Source: Dactylis glomerata (Eukaryota > Streptophyta > Magnoliopsida > Poales > Poaceae). Taken from it: a stretch of 64,000 nucleotides of DNA. The stretch's first letter is position 1. Every line of letters starts with the position of its first letter. Shown piece by piece: positions 22,785-34,737 of the stretch. The notes under the pieces are model-generated. The model was given only the letters and a program-made list of their open reading frames with translations, was not told the origin of the DNA and searched no databases. A program made the translations under genes and the position numbers. The DNA lies in NCBI GenBank assembly GCA_007115705.1, contig QXEO01001118.1, forward strand, positions 5,002,131-5,066,130. Reading direction: 5' to 3'.

Positions 22785-24882
22785 ATGGTGAAAGAGGAGG
22801 AGATCATGGCGGAGGCGGGAGGGAGAGGGTACATGGACATGCTCGGCCTCGGAGAGGAGGCCATGGCCGACTACTTCCTCTGCCCATCGCCGTCCTCCTC
22901 CTACCTCTCCTCCGCGGCCGTCTCAACTACCACCAACGCCGGCACCCATGCCGCCGCCGCTTCTCCCACCTGCTCCTCGTACCTGCCCCCTCCGGCGGGG
23001 CCGTACCAGCACATCCTCAGCTTCGGCGGCCGGGCAGAGCAGCAGTACCCCGGCGGCGACATGTTCGGGGCGCTGCAGTACTACTACGCCGGCGGCGGTC
23101 ACGCGGCCCCGGTGGCCGTCCCGCAGAAGTCCAGCCCGACCACCGAGTGCTCCTCCTCCATCTCCTCCATGTCGTCCTCTCCCACGGCCACCGCCGTCTC
23201 GGCCGTGTCCGCCCCCAAGCCGCAGGCAGCCCCCAAGGTTTGGTTAATTCGCAAACTCTGTCACTCCGATTCCTTGTTGATGGTTTCCTTGCATTGTCGC
23301 ATGTCGATTGGTGTGTTCTGAAGTGAATATGTTTTGTGGATGGTCCTTAGTGAGAGTTCTATCAACGATTAACTATTATTTTGTTGAATGATTATCTAAT
23401 TGGTTGTGTTGATGTTTGTTCAGAAGAAGGGATCGAGAAGCAGCGATCAGAGGAAGGCTGCTGCGCCTGCCGCCGCCGCTGGAAACAAGAGGCCCAGGGT
23501 CAGTGCTTCTACCACTGATTAACCAATAATCCACCGTGAACAGTCTGATTTGGGACATGATTAGTGTCCGGTTCTTGTGCTCGATTAAGGAGCTCATCAT
23601 CATCCGGTAAAAAAAAAGTTACCTAAACATTGTCTGTGGGGTGGCAGGTGAGGCGGGAGCGGCTGGGAGAGAGGATCCTGGCGCTGCAGCAGCTGGTTTC
23701 TCCGTTCGGCAAGGTAAGAAAGCGAAAAGGGCAAAAGCTTGTTCCTCTCCAGCTTTTTTCGCTTTTTGGCGATACGCTCTTTATCACCTCTCTCTGCTGT
23801 ACGTACTTGCCTTGCCTGCCCATCCCTGTGCAACTTATGTAATTACCCGCGTTAAATTGTAAAACTAAGTAAAAAAACGATTTTGGTAAATTTCTGGATA
23901 CAGTAAAAATAGGGTGGTCAAAGAACTACCATAGACTCACACAGAGACAAATTGTTAACATCAACTGATGACTGCTGCATACGTAGCTGAAGTAGTACAT
24001 GATTTCTCCTTTTCTGCAAGCTTTGCGTCGATTATTGCTGATGAGTAGGTAAAAGTACTGTAATTAAGCCAAGCCAGACTATGTGTCATTGAAGCTCCTG
24101 TCTCTCATCTTTTTGGCCTTTGACTGACGGGTGGATATAAACTGCATGGACCCCCAAAAACCTACCTCTGCCGCTGCAGACCGACACGGCTTCCGTCCTG
24201 CACGAGGCGCTCGGCTACATACGCTTCCTGCACGACCAGGTTCAGGTACGTATACATATATACATACGTACGTACGTACGTACTCGCTGCTGCTGGTACC
24301 TACTACACCCGTATAATCATTACTCAGTGCGACCCAGTACAGTCCAGTATACTCCGACAGTTTTGTTGCTACGGTAGGCCTCCAGCCTCCAGGCCGTAGC
24401 TTGTACGCGTACCGCAATGCTGACTCTGTACCGGCCCGCCGGCCGGTCGCCTTTTTTGGTGCCAGGTACTGAGCTCGCCGTACATGCAGCGCCTGCCGCC
24501 CTCTGCGCCGCGCGCCCCGGTACGTAATCGCCCGATCGCGCTGCCGTGCTGCCGGCGCCATTAGATTTTGCAGCAGAGCTCTCCCTATGTGCCGTCGCTG
24601 TCGAGTTGCTACTGCGTCGTAATCTGACGACGATCTGGTCTTGCGATCGATGTGTGGCAGGAGGAGGCACGGGCGCCGCTGAGCGACCTCAGGAGCCGGG
24701 GGCTGTGCCTGGTGCCGGTCGCCTGCACCGACCACGTCCCCGGCGGCGGCGGCGGCAACGGCGCCGACGTCTGGTCGTCGGTGGCGGCGATGGCGCTGGC
24801 GGCGGAGCAGCAGGAGGAGGACGGCAAGGCGGCTTCCGCCGCGGCGCTGCGCGGCGATCGTCATCCCCGGCAACTGGCCTAG
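22785..24882 (+). CDS. bHLH transcription factor, six exons, complete
   Basis: Exons: 22785-23237, 23424-23498, 23648-23713, 24180-24245, 24466-24519 and 24661-24882. All introns are GT-AG and in phase 0, giving 311 residues. The N-terminal 150 residues are Ser/Ala/Pro-rich with a 'YMDMLGLGEEAMADYFLC' segment. Exons 2-4 encode the basic helix-loop-helix: a Lys/Arg region, then RRERLGERILALQQLVSPFG, then TDTASVLHEALGYIRFLHDQ. A 'VLSSPYMQR' motif follows, and the C-terminal exon opens with 'DLRSRGLCLVPV', features of one plant bHLH subfamily (bHLH110/113/123-like). The basic region lacks the usual E-box Glu (Pro at that place by my alignment), so DNA binding may be atypical. The start ATG at 22785 is chosen because a splice acceptor lies just upstream; another ATG follows at residue 8. 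No lesions are seen, so it is probably functional in the nucleus. Confidence 0.93.
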
Positions 24883-25635
24883 CTAGCTGACTGCACTTTG
24901 TACGCTCTGCGCTGATGTACACCTTGGTCAGGGTTTTAGAACTGAATTAGACGAGCGTCCTTAGGGTTAATCAGCTCGCCAGCGTTAGAACTCCATGGGC
25001 GTTTTGTTCTTCTTCTTGGAGCGGCTTGCACAGCAGGACTGGAAGGGAATCCGATGTTTTTGTAAAGTCATGTACTCCTAGCTAGCAATGGTCTACTCCG
25101 AGTATCTGGCTTGGCCATCGAAAGGCTAAAACGTGATGTGGTCGAGATGCTCGGACACGATTGCATGAATGTCTATGTTCTGCCACGAAAAGGCATTGAT
25201 CTTGACAAACGGATTAGTATTTGATGATGGCGGCAGGGAGCAGAGCGGAGGGACGGTCTTCGGTTTCCGAGCTTAATTTGTTTGATTTGACTAGGGGTCT
25301 CGCCGTCTAGGGGATGCTACGACTACTGTGTCTCTGGTGATGCTAGGGAGCCGTGCGGCGACAGGCTCCGGTATCCGTGGTCTGAGCATCGGGGATACGT
25401 TCCGTCAGATTTAGAGATGCCGTGTCTTGTTCTTCGTATCGGGTTTTGCTATCCTTGAAACCCGGAACTTTGCACAGTGTGCTGCCATAATTTCTGCGTT
25501 CTTTTTTCTCTGGCTTGATTTTACTTTTTCTGTTAAAGTCGTAAGTTTAATCAAACTTATAGCAAAATATTTCAACTTCTAGAATACAAAATAAATATTA
25601 TTAGAATTATAATAAAATGTACTTTCATATTATAT
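24883..25635 (+). other. bHLH 3' UTR and flank
   Basis: No second gene is visible. The stretch probably contains the 3' UTR; I did not see a decisive polyadenylation signal. It ends at the first Stowaway MITE. Confidence 0.5.
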
Positions 25636-25636
25636 A

Positions 25637-25733
25637 CTTCCTTCGACTCATATTAACTTTCTCAAATACGGATGTATCTATAGTGCTAGAGATATCCGTA
25701 TTTGCAAAAGTTAATATGGGTCAGAGAGAGGGA
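25637..25733. mobile_element. Stowaway-type MITE
   Basis: Ends CTTCCTTCGACTCATATTAA and the inverted TTAATATGGGTCAGAGAGAG surround a short palindromic core containing 'tacggatgtatct'. This fits the small Triticeae Stowaway elements. TA precedes the left end; the right duplication is not clear. Confidence 0.75.
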
Positions 25734-25742
25734 AAACCTCAA

Positions 25743-26160
25743 GTGTAGCCCGGGCTACATATAGGCTGGTTTTTTTTTTCAAATTTGAAAACTTCAACTT
25801 TTAAAGTTTCAAAAAAATTCGAAAAAAATCATGGACGTAGACAATGTTGGATTCAATCAGTATGCAAATTTTCAGATTGAATTTCGTTGTATTTTGCCCT
25901 CAGTAAAAATAACAAAAACTCAGAAGATGACAAAACCTAGATCTTAGTATATTGTTCATCACTGTTCACTAAGAACGAAATCAAGATTTGTTATTTTTGC
26001 TGAGTCCAAAATACAACGTATTTCATTCTAAAAATTTACACACTTGTAGATCACAATATTGTCTACATCCTCATTTTTTTTCAATTTTTTTTGAAATGTC
26101 AAAATTGAAATTTTCTGAAGTTTCAAAAACGGTCTACATGCAGCCCGAGCTACAAAAGTC
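25743..26160. mobile_element. Long inverted-repeat (hairpin) element
   Basis: The left arm starts 'gtagcccgggctacatatag' and the right arm ends 'catgcagcccgagctac'. The arms match inversely over about 180 bp, including the paired 'gtagacaatgttgg' and 'caatattgtctac' segments and 'gttgtattttgccctcag' with 'ctgagtccaaaatacaac'. The loop lies near 25920-25960. No coding capacity. It resembles a foldback MITE. If transcribed, it would form a long hairpin (inference). Confidence 0.75.
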
Positions 26161-26213
26161 CACTCTCTCGGAGAGAGTACATTTGATTTGGTGGATGTCA
26201 ATATTATTTGCTA

Positions 26214-26290
26214 CTCCCTCCGTCCCGAAATGTAAGCCTTTTTAGAGAGCTAAGTTAGCTCTCTAAAAATGTTTATATTTTGGGACAGAG
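26214..26290. mobile_element. Stowaway MITE
   Basis: A 77-bp element with ends CTCCCTCCGTCCCGAAATGT and the inverted ATATTTTGGGACAGAG. TA occurs on both sides (26212-26213 and 26291-26292). The core is a near-perfect palindrome around 'agagagctaagttagctctc'. Confidence 0.9.
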
Positions 26291-26559
26291 TAATATTTAG
26301 TTGGTAAAAATTTATAAGGTTTGAATCTGGCTAAATTTATACACAATATATTTTGGGACATACGGAGTGGTAAACTGGCAATGCAATTCATGCTACGTGA
26401 CAATTCCTTGGAGGGTGGTTGCACAACACAACTGATAATCTTGAGGAAAGAAAAAACTTCAGTTTTCATCAATCATGATTAGCTCGAAGCCTTTGCAAAG
26501 GTACGTCCATTGACAAGCACGGTACTGAGTGTAAGAGCTAGACCAATGCATAGAATGAG

Positions 26560-29110
26560 CATTTTGTGTGGGAGGAGGAAATCAAATGGTACCAGCGGTT
26601 CAAAGCTCAGTTCATTCTTGAAGGAGTTTCTAATATAATTTACTTTTATAATGTGCGAAATAGCACTCACTTGAAGAAACTTATTCATTCGCTTGAACAA
26701 GATGAGAGCACGGTCAAACGCTATGAACAACTGAAATCCTATATCACAAATTGTTACATATTTGTTTGGGACACCAAAGGAACCTTTTTTTTTCTCTAAA
26801 TGACTCCTGAATAGAAGACACTTTTTAGATGAGGATAACACTTTTCTTATTTCACCTTTTATTCAGGAAGAAGAAAACAATTTTCCAAATGGAAAAGGCC
26901 CCAGACCGGGATGGTTTTCTAGCTGAGTTCTATCAAAACTTTTCGAAAGATACTAAGTCGATCATGCCTTCCAGATTTGTTTGGCTTTCTTCACACGAGA
27001 CTATAGGACTTGTTTCGTCTAAATTTTGGTGAGATATTTTTGTGATTTAGATTAACATGGAAAGGATCCAACAATGTTGGCTGATATGTTTACTTAATGT
27101 TAGCTCCAAACAAATTATGAAGACTGTGACCATTAGACTGAATGTGGCAGCTAACCATGTCGTTTGCCCTACGTAGATAACCATAATTCAAGGAAGAAAC
27201 ATGCCAAATTAATAGGGTGGTCATCCTACATGAAATCGGTTCATGAATTGCACCGAAAAAAATTAATTGGGGTGATATTTAAAATTGACTTTGAAAAGGC
27301 AAATGACAAGGTCAAATGTTTTTTTGATATACTTGAAGACCGAAAGGTTTCACATAAGAGTGACGTGCTTTGATCCATATGTTTTTCCACTAAAGGGCAG
27401 TGTGGCCATCAAAATCAATGATGACATGGGTCATCACTTTCAAACATCAAAATGAATAAGAAAAGGGGATCCGTTATCTCCCGTGGTATTTATTATAGTG
27501 GCTGATATGTTGGATATTATGATTGAGCGTGCAAAACTCGATGGTCAAATCAGTATGACGATGAAACAAGAGTCAGTGGATCAACATTTTGAAAAGCTAA
27601 GAACTTGAAATTAATTTTGACGGTGTTTGAGCAAGTTTGTGAACTTAAGATTAATTTTCATAAGAGTGAATTTGTTTTGTTTCTGGGAAAAACTTGGCTG
27701 CTCTGTATGCCATATATTTTGGTCTGAGAAAGGATAATTTCTTATAAGGAATTTTTGTATTCCAGACTAGGAAATGCCAAATGTAAAGATGTTGAAGATC
27801 ATATGCAGAAAAGGTAAGCCGCTGCAAAGGAAACTGTTATCTCTTAGTGGAAGATTGGTTCTCATTAGGTACTAAGTAACATGGTACTATATACAATATC
27901 TTTCTCCCTATTCCCCAAACGAGTTATGCTAGATTGGATTACTTCCAGTCAAGATTCTTTTTAGAAAGGTGACAGTGAGTAGAAAAAATATCGACTGGCT
28001 AAATGGAATGTGCTTTTGCCGTCCAAAAGATCATGAGACTCAGTGTTCATGACATTCAGATTTAAAACACACCTCGGAAAAATGACTTCTTTAATTACTT
28101 ACTAAGGATTGGATCTGCCAAGCTCTCCCAAAACAAAAGTGTACAAGGTTAGAAGGCATTGTCATAGGTTTACTTGTAACTAGGACACTCTCACTACTAG
28201 GCCGATCTAATGGAAATAAAGAAATATTTTTCCTCTTTGGATAATTTACTATTAAATATTTCTAGGAAATCTGGTTCTAGGAGGATAAATGCCTAGAGAA
28301 TCCACACTGTAGAAATAATATCCAGCTTTATATAATATTATTTATCATAAGAGCGATACCCTTGCTATGTTTTGGAGACATCTCCACCGAGTGTGACGTT
28401 CAGATGAGATTTAATTGGTCAAAGGTTTGAGACATAGAACACTCTAGGGCCGTCGGCAGTGGTCCCATTGTTGCAAGGGACAATTTGTTTTGAAAGATGC
28501 ATGATAATGGTAAATTCTTAGTTGGTTCTATGTGTGGCAATTATTTATTCAGGAGTGTAAGTTGATTTTAATAAGAAAATCTGGAAAATGAAGGTATGGC
28601 TAAAAATATTTTTTCGCATGTTACCTGCACAAAGGTGTAATCCTTACAAAGGAGAACCTTGTGAAATGCAATGGAATTGCAGTTCGAAGTGTGTTTTTTT
28701 GTCACCCTGACCTGACAATCAAGCATTTAGTAATACTTACCAAGGATAAATGCAATGGAACGACAGTTCTCCCGTTCTATATGGCGAGTCCTCTAACTAA
28801 CTTCTAACCTATATCCGCCATGTAGTGTTTTTAATATTTTGGTAACTGCTTACATAAACTAATCACAAGTTTAGAATTTTTATTATGGTGGTAACTGTTG
28901 TCGTAATATGTCTAAATTGGCTACGCAGAAATGATATAATTTTTAATAGTAATATATGTTCTCCTTTTGTGGATTATCTTTCAGTGTATCAATTTTCTTT
29001 GTTTATGGTCGTCTCTATAACGGGTGGAGAAGCTGTGTACAAAGTTGGAGGGAGTTGTGATGGATATTTTTACCTAGATGACAGCGTAATCTACGGATCA
29101 GTCCTCTAAT
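26560..29110 (+). pseudogene. Degenerate LINE ORF2 (reverse transcriptase) remnant
   Basis: Successive short frames match the order of a plant LINE ORF2. They are a pre-RT segment with 'EIKWYQRFKAQFILEG' (26566), the RT start 'KAPDRDGFLAEFYQ' (about 26893), 'HELHRKKLIGVIFKIDFEKA' (27240), 'GDPLSPVVF' (27470) and a C-terminal 'WLRRNDIIFN' segment near 28919. Frameshifts and stops separate all of them. The RT motif normally reading GPDGF has R in place of P. No intact frame remains, and the 3' end is not sharply defined. Confidence 0.8.
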
Positions 29111-29218
29111 TTCTTAGGCGTTATACGATCTTTATATGATGCTTGCACTATGCCTTTTTGTTTATGTTTTGCTGGTTGAGATTATGTGTATCCTAACTAT
29201 GTAGAGGCAGGTGTATTC

Positions 29219-29636
29219 TTTTTTTTGCGAATCAGGAACTTCATTTATTAATCACATAGGTTACAATTGTCCAATAGGATATCTTCTAAGAAGGTAGGAA
29301 TAAAGTTTATCCTTAAGCACCTTCTCCTAGCAGCACTAGCCCGATGAGCACAAGAATGGGATGCTTTATTAGCAAGCCTATTAATATAGATAATATAGAA
29401 GCTAGCAAACCCCCACTAAGTTCCTTTATTTCTTGATCAATGCTAGTAATAATCGATCTACTAGCTCTAGGATCCTGCATCAGCTTGACAACAGCCTGAG
29501 CGTCCGTCGTTGTGATCACATGTTGAAAATCCATTTCCACTGCCAGCTGGACACCAACTTGGACAGCCTCCACCTCCATGATAAGAGCCCACGACCCATT
29601 GTCACACCACAATGCTTGAGCTTTTATCATTTTCAT
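29219..29636 (-). pseudogene. 5'-truncated LINE 3' end with RNase H-like segment
   Basis: On the minus strand, the frame from 29636 encodes 'EVEAVQVGVQLAVEMDFQHV' followed by 'TTDAQAVVKLMQDP', the RVT_3/RNase H-like tail of plant LINEs. It then loses frame and ends in an A-rich tail with 'cctgattcgcaaaaaaaaga' at about 29219-29240. It opposes the LINE remnant on its left and is therefore a separate insertion. Confidence 0.75.
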
Positions 29637-29891
29637 ATGGTAGTCACGAATGATGCAACTAGTAGTACTTTCATTTGTTCTTGTACTTTGTTATTGATTG
29701 TTGAATATCTTTGTAGTGAACAAGAAGTACCACTTCATATCTCATTTGCTTGTTGCTATTTATTAATGTTTCATTCATTGATCTTATGTACTAATACTTG
29801 CTATATTCAATCAAACAATAAACTTCAAAGACCATGTTTAGTTTTATCACATTCATACTCGAGGACAAGCATGGGTTAAGCTTGGGTATAT

Positions 29892-30744
29892 TGATGCATG
29901 TAAAATGCATGCATGTTATTTTTAGTTTATTAGGTCATATTTTTATTATTTATCAAGTTTATTATATTTATTGGGACTAACCTACTAATAGTTGCAAAAG
30001 TGCATAAATTCTTGTTCTACACTTTGTTGTGTTGGAATTTGCACAAATATGTAAAGTCCCCCTCAATTTAGTGAAATTCGGAGTTTCCTAAAATCTGTCT
30101 CTGCAGAAAAGATTTAGAAGATTCCCAATTTCTGACTCGAAGACGATGTCTAATGGAATGATGTTCAGACATGAAAGTTGCTGGAAATTTTCTTTTGATG
30201 TTGATTGATATAAAATGTGTTCAAAATGGATGTCGGAGGTGTCAAATAGACCCCGATTTCTGAAGGGTGCAGCTGTAGTTTTGGGATTCCAAAACTATCA
30301 CTAGGGTGTGTAGTAGTTCATTTACTTGACTACTCCGATTAATGGCTCCATCTATAAGAAATAATAGTTCTATAAAAGAGTTATGTTTTATGCATCTAGC
30401 TAGTATAAGATAATTTTTGCTTCACTAATTGTGTCAACCAAAACAAATGAAATAGCAATTTGCCAGAACAGTTGCTCCCAAGAGTGACCCTCTTTTCACT
30501 TTTCTTGCTTTACTTGACTTGCTTTTATTTTACTTGCATTAGATAGTTTACTTTCCGTTTTTACTTTCAACACTCTTTAGTTTTCTAGTTAAAAGCACCT
30601 TACACCTTGTAGTTCATTGTATTGCATAAAAGACCATATAAATAGATTATAGGGCTTTAGAGAATAGATAGTTACCTTCAGCTTCTCATGGGTTTAACAC
30701 TCAATACTTATCAAATTATGCTACAGTGATTCTGTGCTCTTGGG
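29892..30744 (+). repeat. LTR 1 of the non-autonomous Gypsy-like element
   Basis: Starts after 'gggttaagcttgggtata' with 'ttgatgcatgtaaaatgcat' and ends before the degenerate primer-site tract at about 30763. Its 3' part, from 'atcactagggtgtgtagtag' (30298), matches LTR 2 from 35577. Its 5' part is largely different, so the LTR is recombinant or deleted. Confidence 0.7.
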
Positions 30745-31145
30745 GATTACCAAGTATTTTTCTAGCGCCATTGCTGGTGAGCGCAACACTAAGCTTATAT
30801 TTTCTTGTTTGCATTGCATTTAGTTTACTTATAGCAACTAACAAATAAAATTAAAAACCCAAAAATTAGATAATTTAAGATGGTTAAAAATATGGGGATA
30901 CTATGTTTCTCAAACATGTTAAAAGCTTGAATATTACCTGGTGTACTGATTTTTTGAATGCAAGAAAACATGTTAAAAGTGCCAAGGAAGAACAAAAGAA
31001 GGAGGAAGAGGATGACAAAAGCTTAATCTTGGGGATGCCCTTGCATCCCAAATAAAAGAAGATAGAAGAGCAAGAAGAACAAGTGGAGGAATAATGGAGT
31101 AGCTACCCATCTTCTAGTCCCAACAATGGTAACACACAAATTCCT

Positions 31146-31487
31146 ATGAACACCCCTTCTTATACTATTGACGATGATCCTCTATGTGATATAATTGTGT
31201 CTAATATATGGGAGGATGAAAATGATCTAGTTGAGCTAAATGATCCATTATGCTCGTTGGATGACTTGTATTTATGTGGTGATTCTATTCACAAGTATGA
31301 TGTTGAGTTTACTTTTGATGCTTGCAAATATTTTGAAAGAGGAAGCGATAAGTGCTCTCTTTATGCTTTCATGCTATTTAAAATGCAAGATACTGATCAT
31401 TATATGCTTTGGTTATCACAAAGTTGTTGCTATTATTTCATGTATATAATGTCAATGCATATGAAGAGAGTTAGACTTAAAAGTTAA
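31146..31487 (+). pseudogene. Degenerate retroelement ORF (non-pol)
   Basis: A 113-codon frame inside the internal region, containing 'DDDPLCDIIVSNIWEDENDL' and 'DACKYFERGSDKCS' and ending 'MHMKRVRLKS'. It is related to the minus-strand frame at 10015-11037 but lacks its N-terminal part. It is interpreted as the shortened counterpart of that unknown retroelement protein. The AT-rich stretch from 31490 to 34190 has no other supported gene. Confidence 0.55.
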
Positions 31488-34426
31488 TGGTTTAATGTTT
31501 TGTGGTGTGCTCCACATGCTTTCTAATACTATTCAGTATGAGCACACCTTTATATCCTTGTAACATGTAAAATATTTTTATCTACTATTTTATAACAATT
31601 ATTTTAGGAGTTTAACTAAAAATAAAAAAATTGGTGAAAGTAAATGAAGATGATAAGTAATGAAGAAGTTGGGATCGACCTTGAACATGTGTTTTTCATG
31701 CCAATGAAACCATTGCAAAACTTTCATCATTAATACTTTTATCTAATAAAAAAGTGTGTGTTTCTTTTGTGTTTGCTTGTTGTAGAGTAACGTGGTTTCC
31801 TAATAATTTGTGGAGCTTGCATCTTGGGTGAAACTATAATTATTATTTGTTTGGAGAACATACCTTTTGCAGGAACCAAAAAGAATCATGGGGATGAAAA
31901 TATTTCTTTTGTTGGGGCTGAAACATGACATGATGAGGAAGAAGAAGAACACAAGAACTAGTAAAAACACAAGCTTGGGGATTCCCCCGCATCCACTTCT
32001 TCTTTCAAATAATGTGACGTCTCCAACTCCTAACTCATGTTTTAATTTCAACACCATGATTATTGTGTATATATTGGAAACCGTGTCTTTTTTTATTTTT
32101 TTCTTTGGTTCTTCTTTGAGTCTTTCTTATAAAACCAAAAACATAAAAATATTTCTTTTCTTCTTTGTTTGGTTTATTTTTGCATCTTCTTTGCCCTTGC
32201 TAGAAAAACAAAATCTACAAAAATATCTTCTTTCTTCTTTGCTTTTTCTTGTTTGGTCTTTCTTGCTTCCTTTTGCCTTTTTTGTTTCGGGAAGTTTTTT
32301 ATTTGTTAAGTTTAGTTTTGTCTCTTTTATTTTTAGGTTTTTAAAATAAAGTGCCAAGCTTTACCAACTTGGATGTCAAATATGAAATATTTTCGCGAGT
32401 TGTTGATTACTGTGTGCTGCTGTTTATGAAAAAAATCCATAGAAAGATCTCTGTAGCTCGGAATTGAGTGATTCCAGTTAGGTTGGATTTAAATTTTCAT
32501 CCTCTATCAAGCTGTGCTGGGAATCAATTTTTAGAAGTTTTAAGTTGGGCGTTGGATTTTTCAAAGTTGCAGATATTGTTTTTGGACAGATTCTACCATA
32601 GTTTTGTTAGGTGCCTCTTTTGAATTTCAAATTGATTTTTTTGGGTCGTTTGAGCTTTATGAAATGTTATAAACTTTGCCAAATCTTTGTTTTTGATGAA
32701 CCAATTTTTTTGAGTGTTCTTACGATGGCAAGAGTTATATCTTTTTATGCACTAATGATCTAACTCTGCAGAAAAGAGTAGGAGTAGTTTTTGTAGTGAA
32801 GTTTTTTTATAGGAGGATGAAGGCAAGATAAAAACCAAGATGTATCTAAGGATGGTCAAGACCATAAGCTTGGGGATGCCCCGGGCATCCCTCTACACCA
32901 ACATAAATCTCGGTTTGCAAACCTTCAAACTTCTGTTTTTTTAGCACAATGAAAAGTTTGTGTAAGCTTGGAGCGTCTAGTTTTTAGTTTTAGTTAGAGT
33001 AACATTTTATTCATGTTGATAAGATCATTATCAAGTTGCTGTAGAAATATAGGTAAACTGGGTGCACATTAAATGAAAGGGAAAATAAATAAACATAGCA
33101 ACACAAGTAGTGCATATGGTTCTATGTTTCATGTGCTTTGATTGAATGGTAATTTGCTAGTGCCGTATTTAGTGCTATCTCTTATTCGCACATTTATGGT
33201 TAACTATGAGTTACTTTGTTCATGAATAAATGTGTAGCATTATGAATATTATGTATGCTTGTGACATTATACCTTTCCATTGGCCAAGAAAAGAAAATAA
33301 ATAAAAACACAAGCAAAGACTTGTTGTATCCAAAAATCTTGAGCCATACTTCTCCACAAAATCTCCACCATACCTACCTATATAGAAAAATGTTATTGCA
33401 AGTATAGTATATGTGCCACGCCTTTGCATTTAAAATCATACTTTTTTATTGTGCAATTTAAAGCTCATGGGAAAGTAGCAGTGAATGGTGATTATCATTT
33501 ATGTAAGTTACATGTTTGACAAGTTATTAGTTGGAGTTAAGTCAAACCACGCTGTCATGGAATAAGACTTTCAACATTGCACCATATTAAGTTGTTGTCA
33601 TGTACCTTTGGTTATGCATGCCGACCGATGTGAAATGAGTGGGGGTTATCATGCTAAAGATTTGAGTATGCGTATTTGTTAGAGAAGAGCTTTGGGCCGC
33701 TAACCGAAACCATGCCTAATCATGGAAAAAGTTTCAGCATGGACTTCCTCAATCATCTTTCATAAGTTCAATTTACTATTTAGTTAGTACTTTAAGAGGA
33801 TTTCATTTGTCTGTTGTCTTGTCGTCCCGGTATATATTGCCTTTGCAAAAAGATTTCCCAAAATATCAAAGGCCACTTTTTACAGGAGGCATGGAGGTAC
33901 CCCTTTGCTAGCACTTGGTTAAAACAGTATGCATGCAATGAAAATCAATGGTAATTCTAAATTTGAGTAGAGTAAGGTGTAGGTACTATTAACCATAGGG
34001 CATGAGACTTCCAACTTGTAAGTGGTCAATCATGTAAATCTATAATTGTCTTCACTATCGTTGACATGGGTTGCACAATAAAAAAACTCAGCATCTAGAA
34101 TATATACTTCCTACTTACTTTCAGTGGGCACTTGTTCAAAAGAAAGAAAGAGAATAAAGAAAGAAAGTTCTGAACTACACAAGCACTTCATGTTTAATGT
34201 CCATAATACTTTCATCTATTTTTGCACTTTGTAATTGATTGCTGAACATCTTTGAAGTGAACTAGATGGACCACTTGACATCTCATTTTCTTGTTGCTGT
34301 TCATTAAAGTTTGAATCATTGATCTTATGTACTATTACTTGATGTATTCAATCAAATAATAAACTCCAAAGTCCACATTTAGTTTTATCATATTCATACT
34401 CGAGGACGCGCATGGGTTAAGCTTGG

Positions 34427-34737
34427 GGATGTTGATGCATGTAAAATGCATACATGAACTTTGTAGTTCATCGCCATATATTCCCACATATTTGCATCTT
34501 ATATAATGTTATATCCATGTTTTATATTGATTTTGGGGATTTCCAGAAGATCCCCATTTATTTGGTTTCTAACTTTTTCTGGGGATGTTGATGCATGTAA
34601 AATGTATACATGAGCTTTATAGTTTATTGACACATATTCCCACATATTTGCATCTTATATTATGTTATATCCATGTTTATATTGATTTTGGGGATTTTCC
34701 AAAAGATCCCCATTTATTTGGTTTCTAACTTTTTCTG
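34427..34737 (+). repeat. Tandem duplication at the start of LTR 2
   Basis: Two copies of about 155 bp, each starting 'ggggatgttgatgcatgtaa' (34426 and 34580) and ending 'ggtttctaactttttct'. They differ by scattered substitutions. Each copy carries the polypurine/LTR junction sequence. Confidence 0.9.

Noticed and set aside
24079..24873. 264-codon minus-strand open frame opposite the bHLH gene
   Set aside because: It crosses exons and introns of a well-supported bHLH gene on the other strand. Arg/Pro-rich composition is what antisense of GC-rich grass exons gives.
31867..32349. 160-codon frame rich in Phe/Ser/Leu
   Set aside because: It is low-complexity T-rich internal sequence of a retroelement; the hydrophobic peptide reflects base composition.
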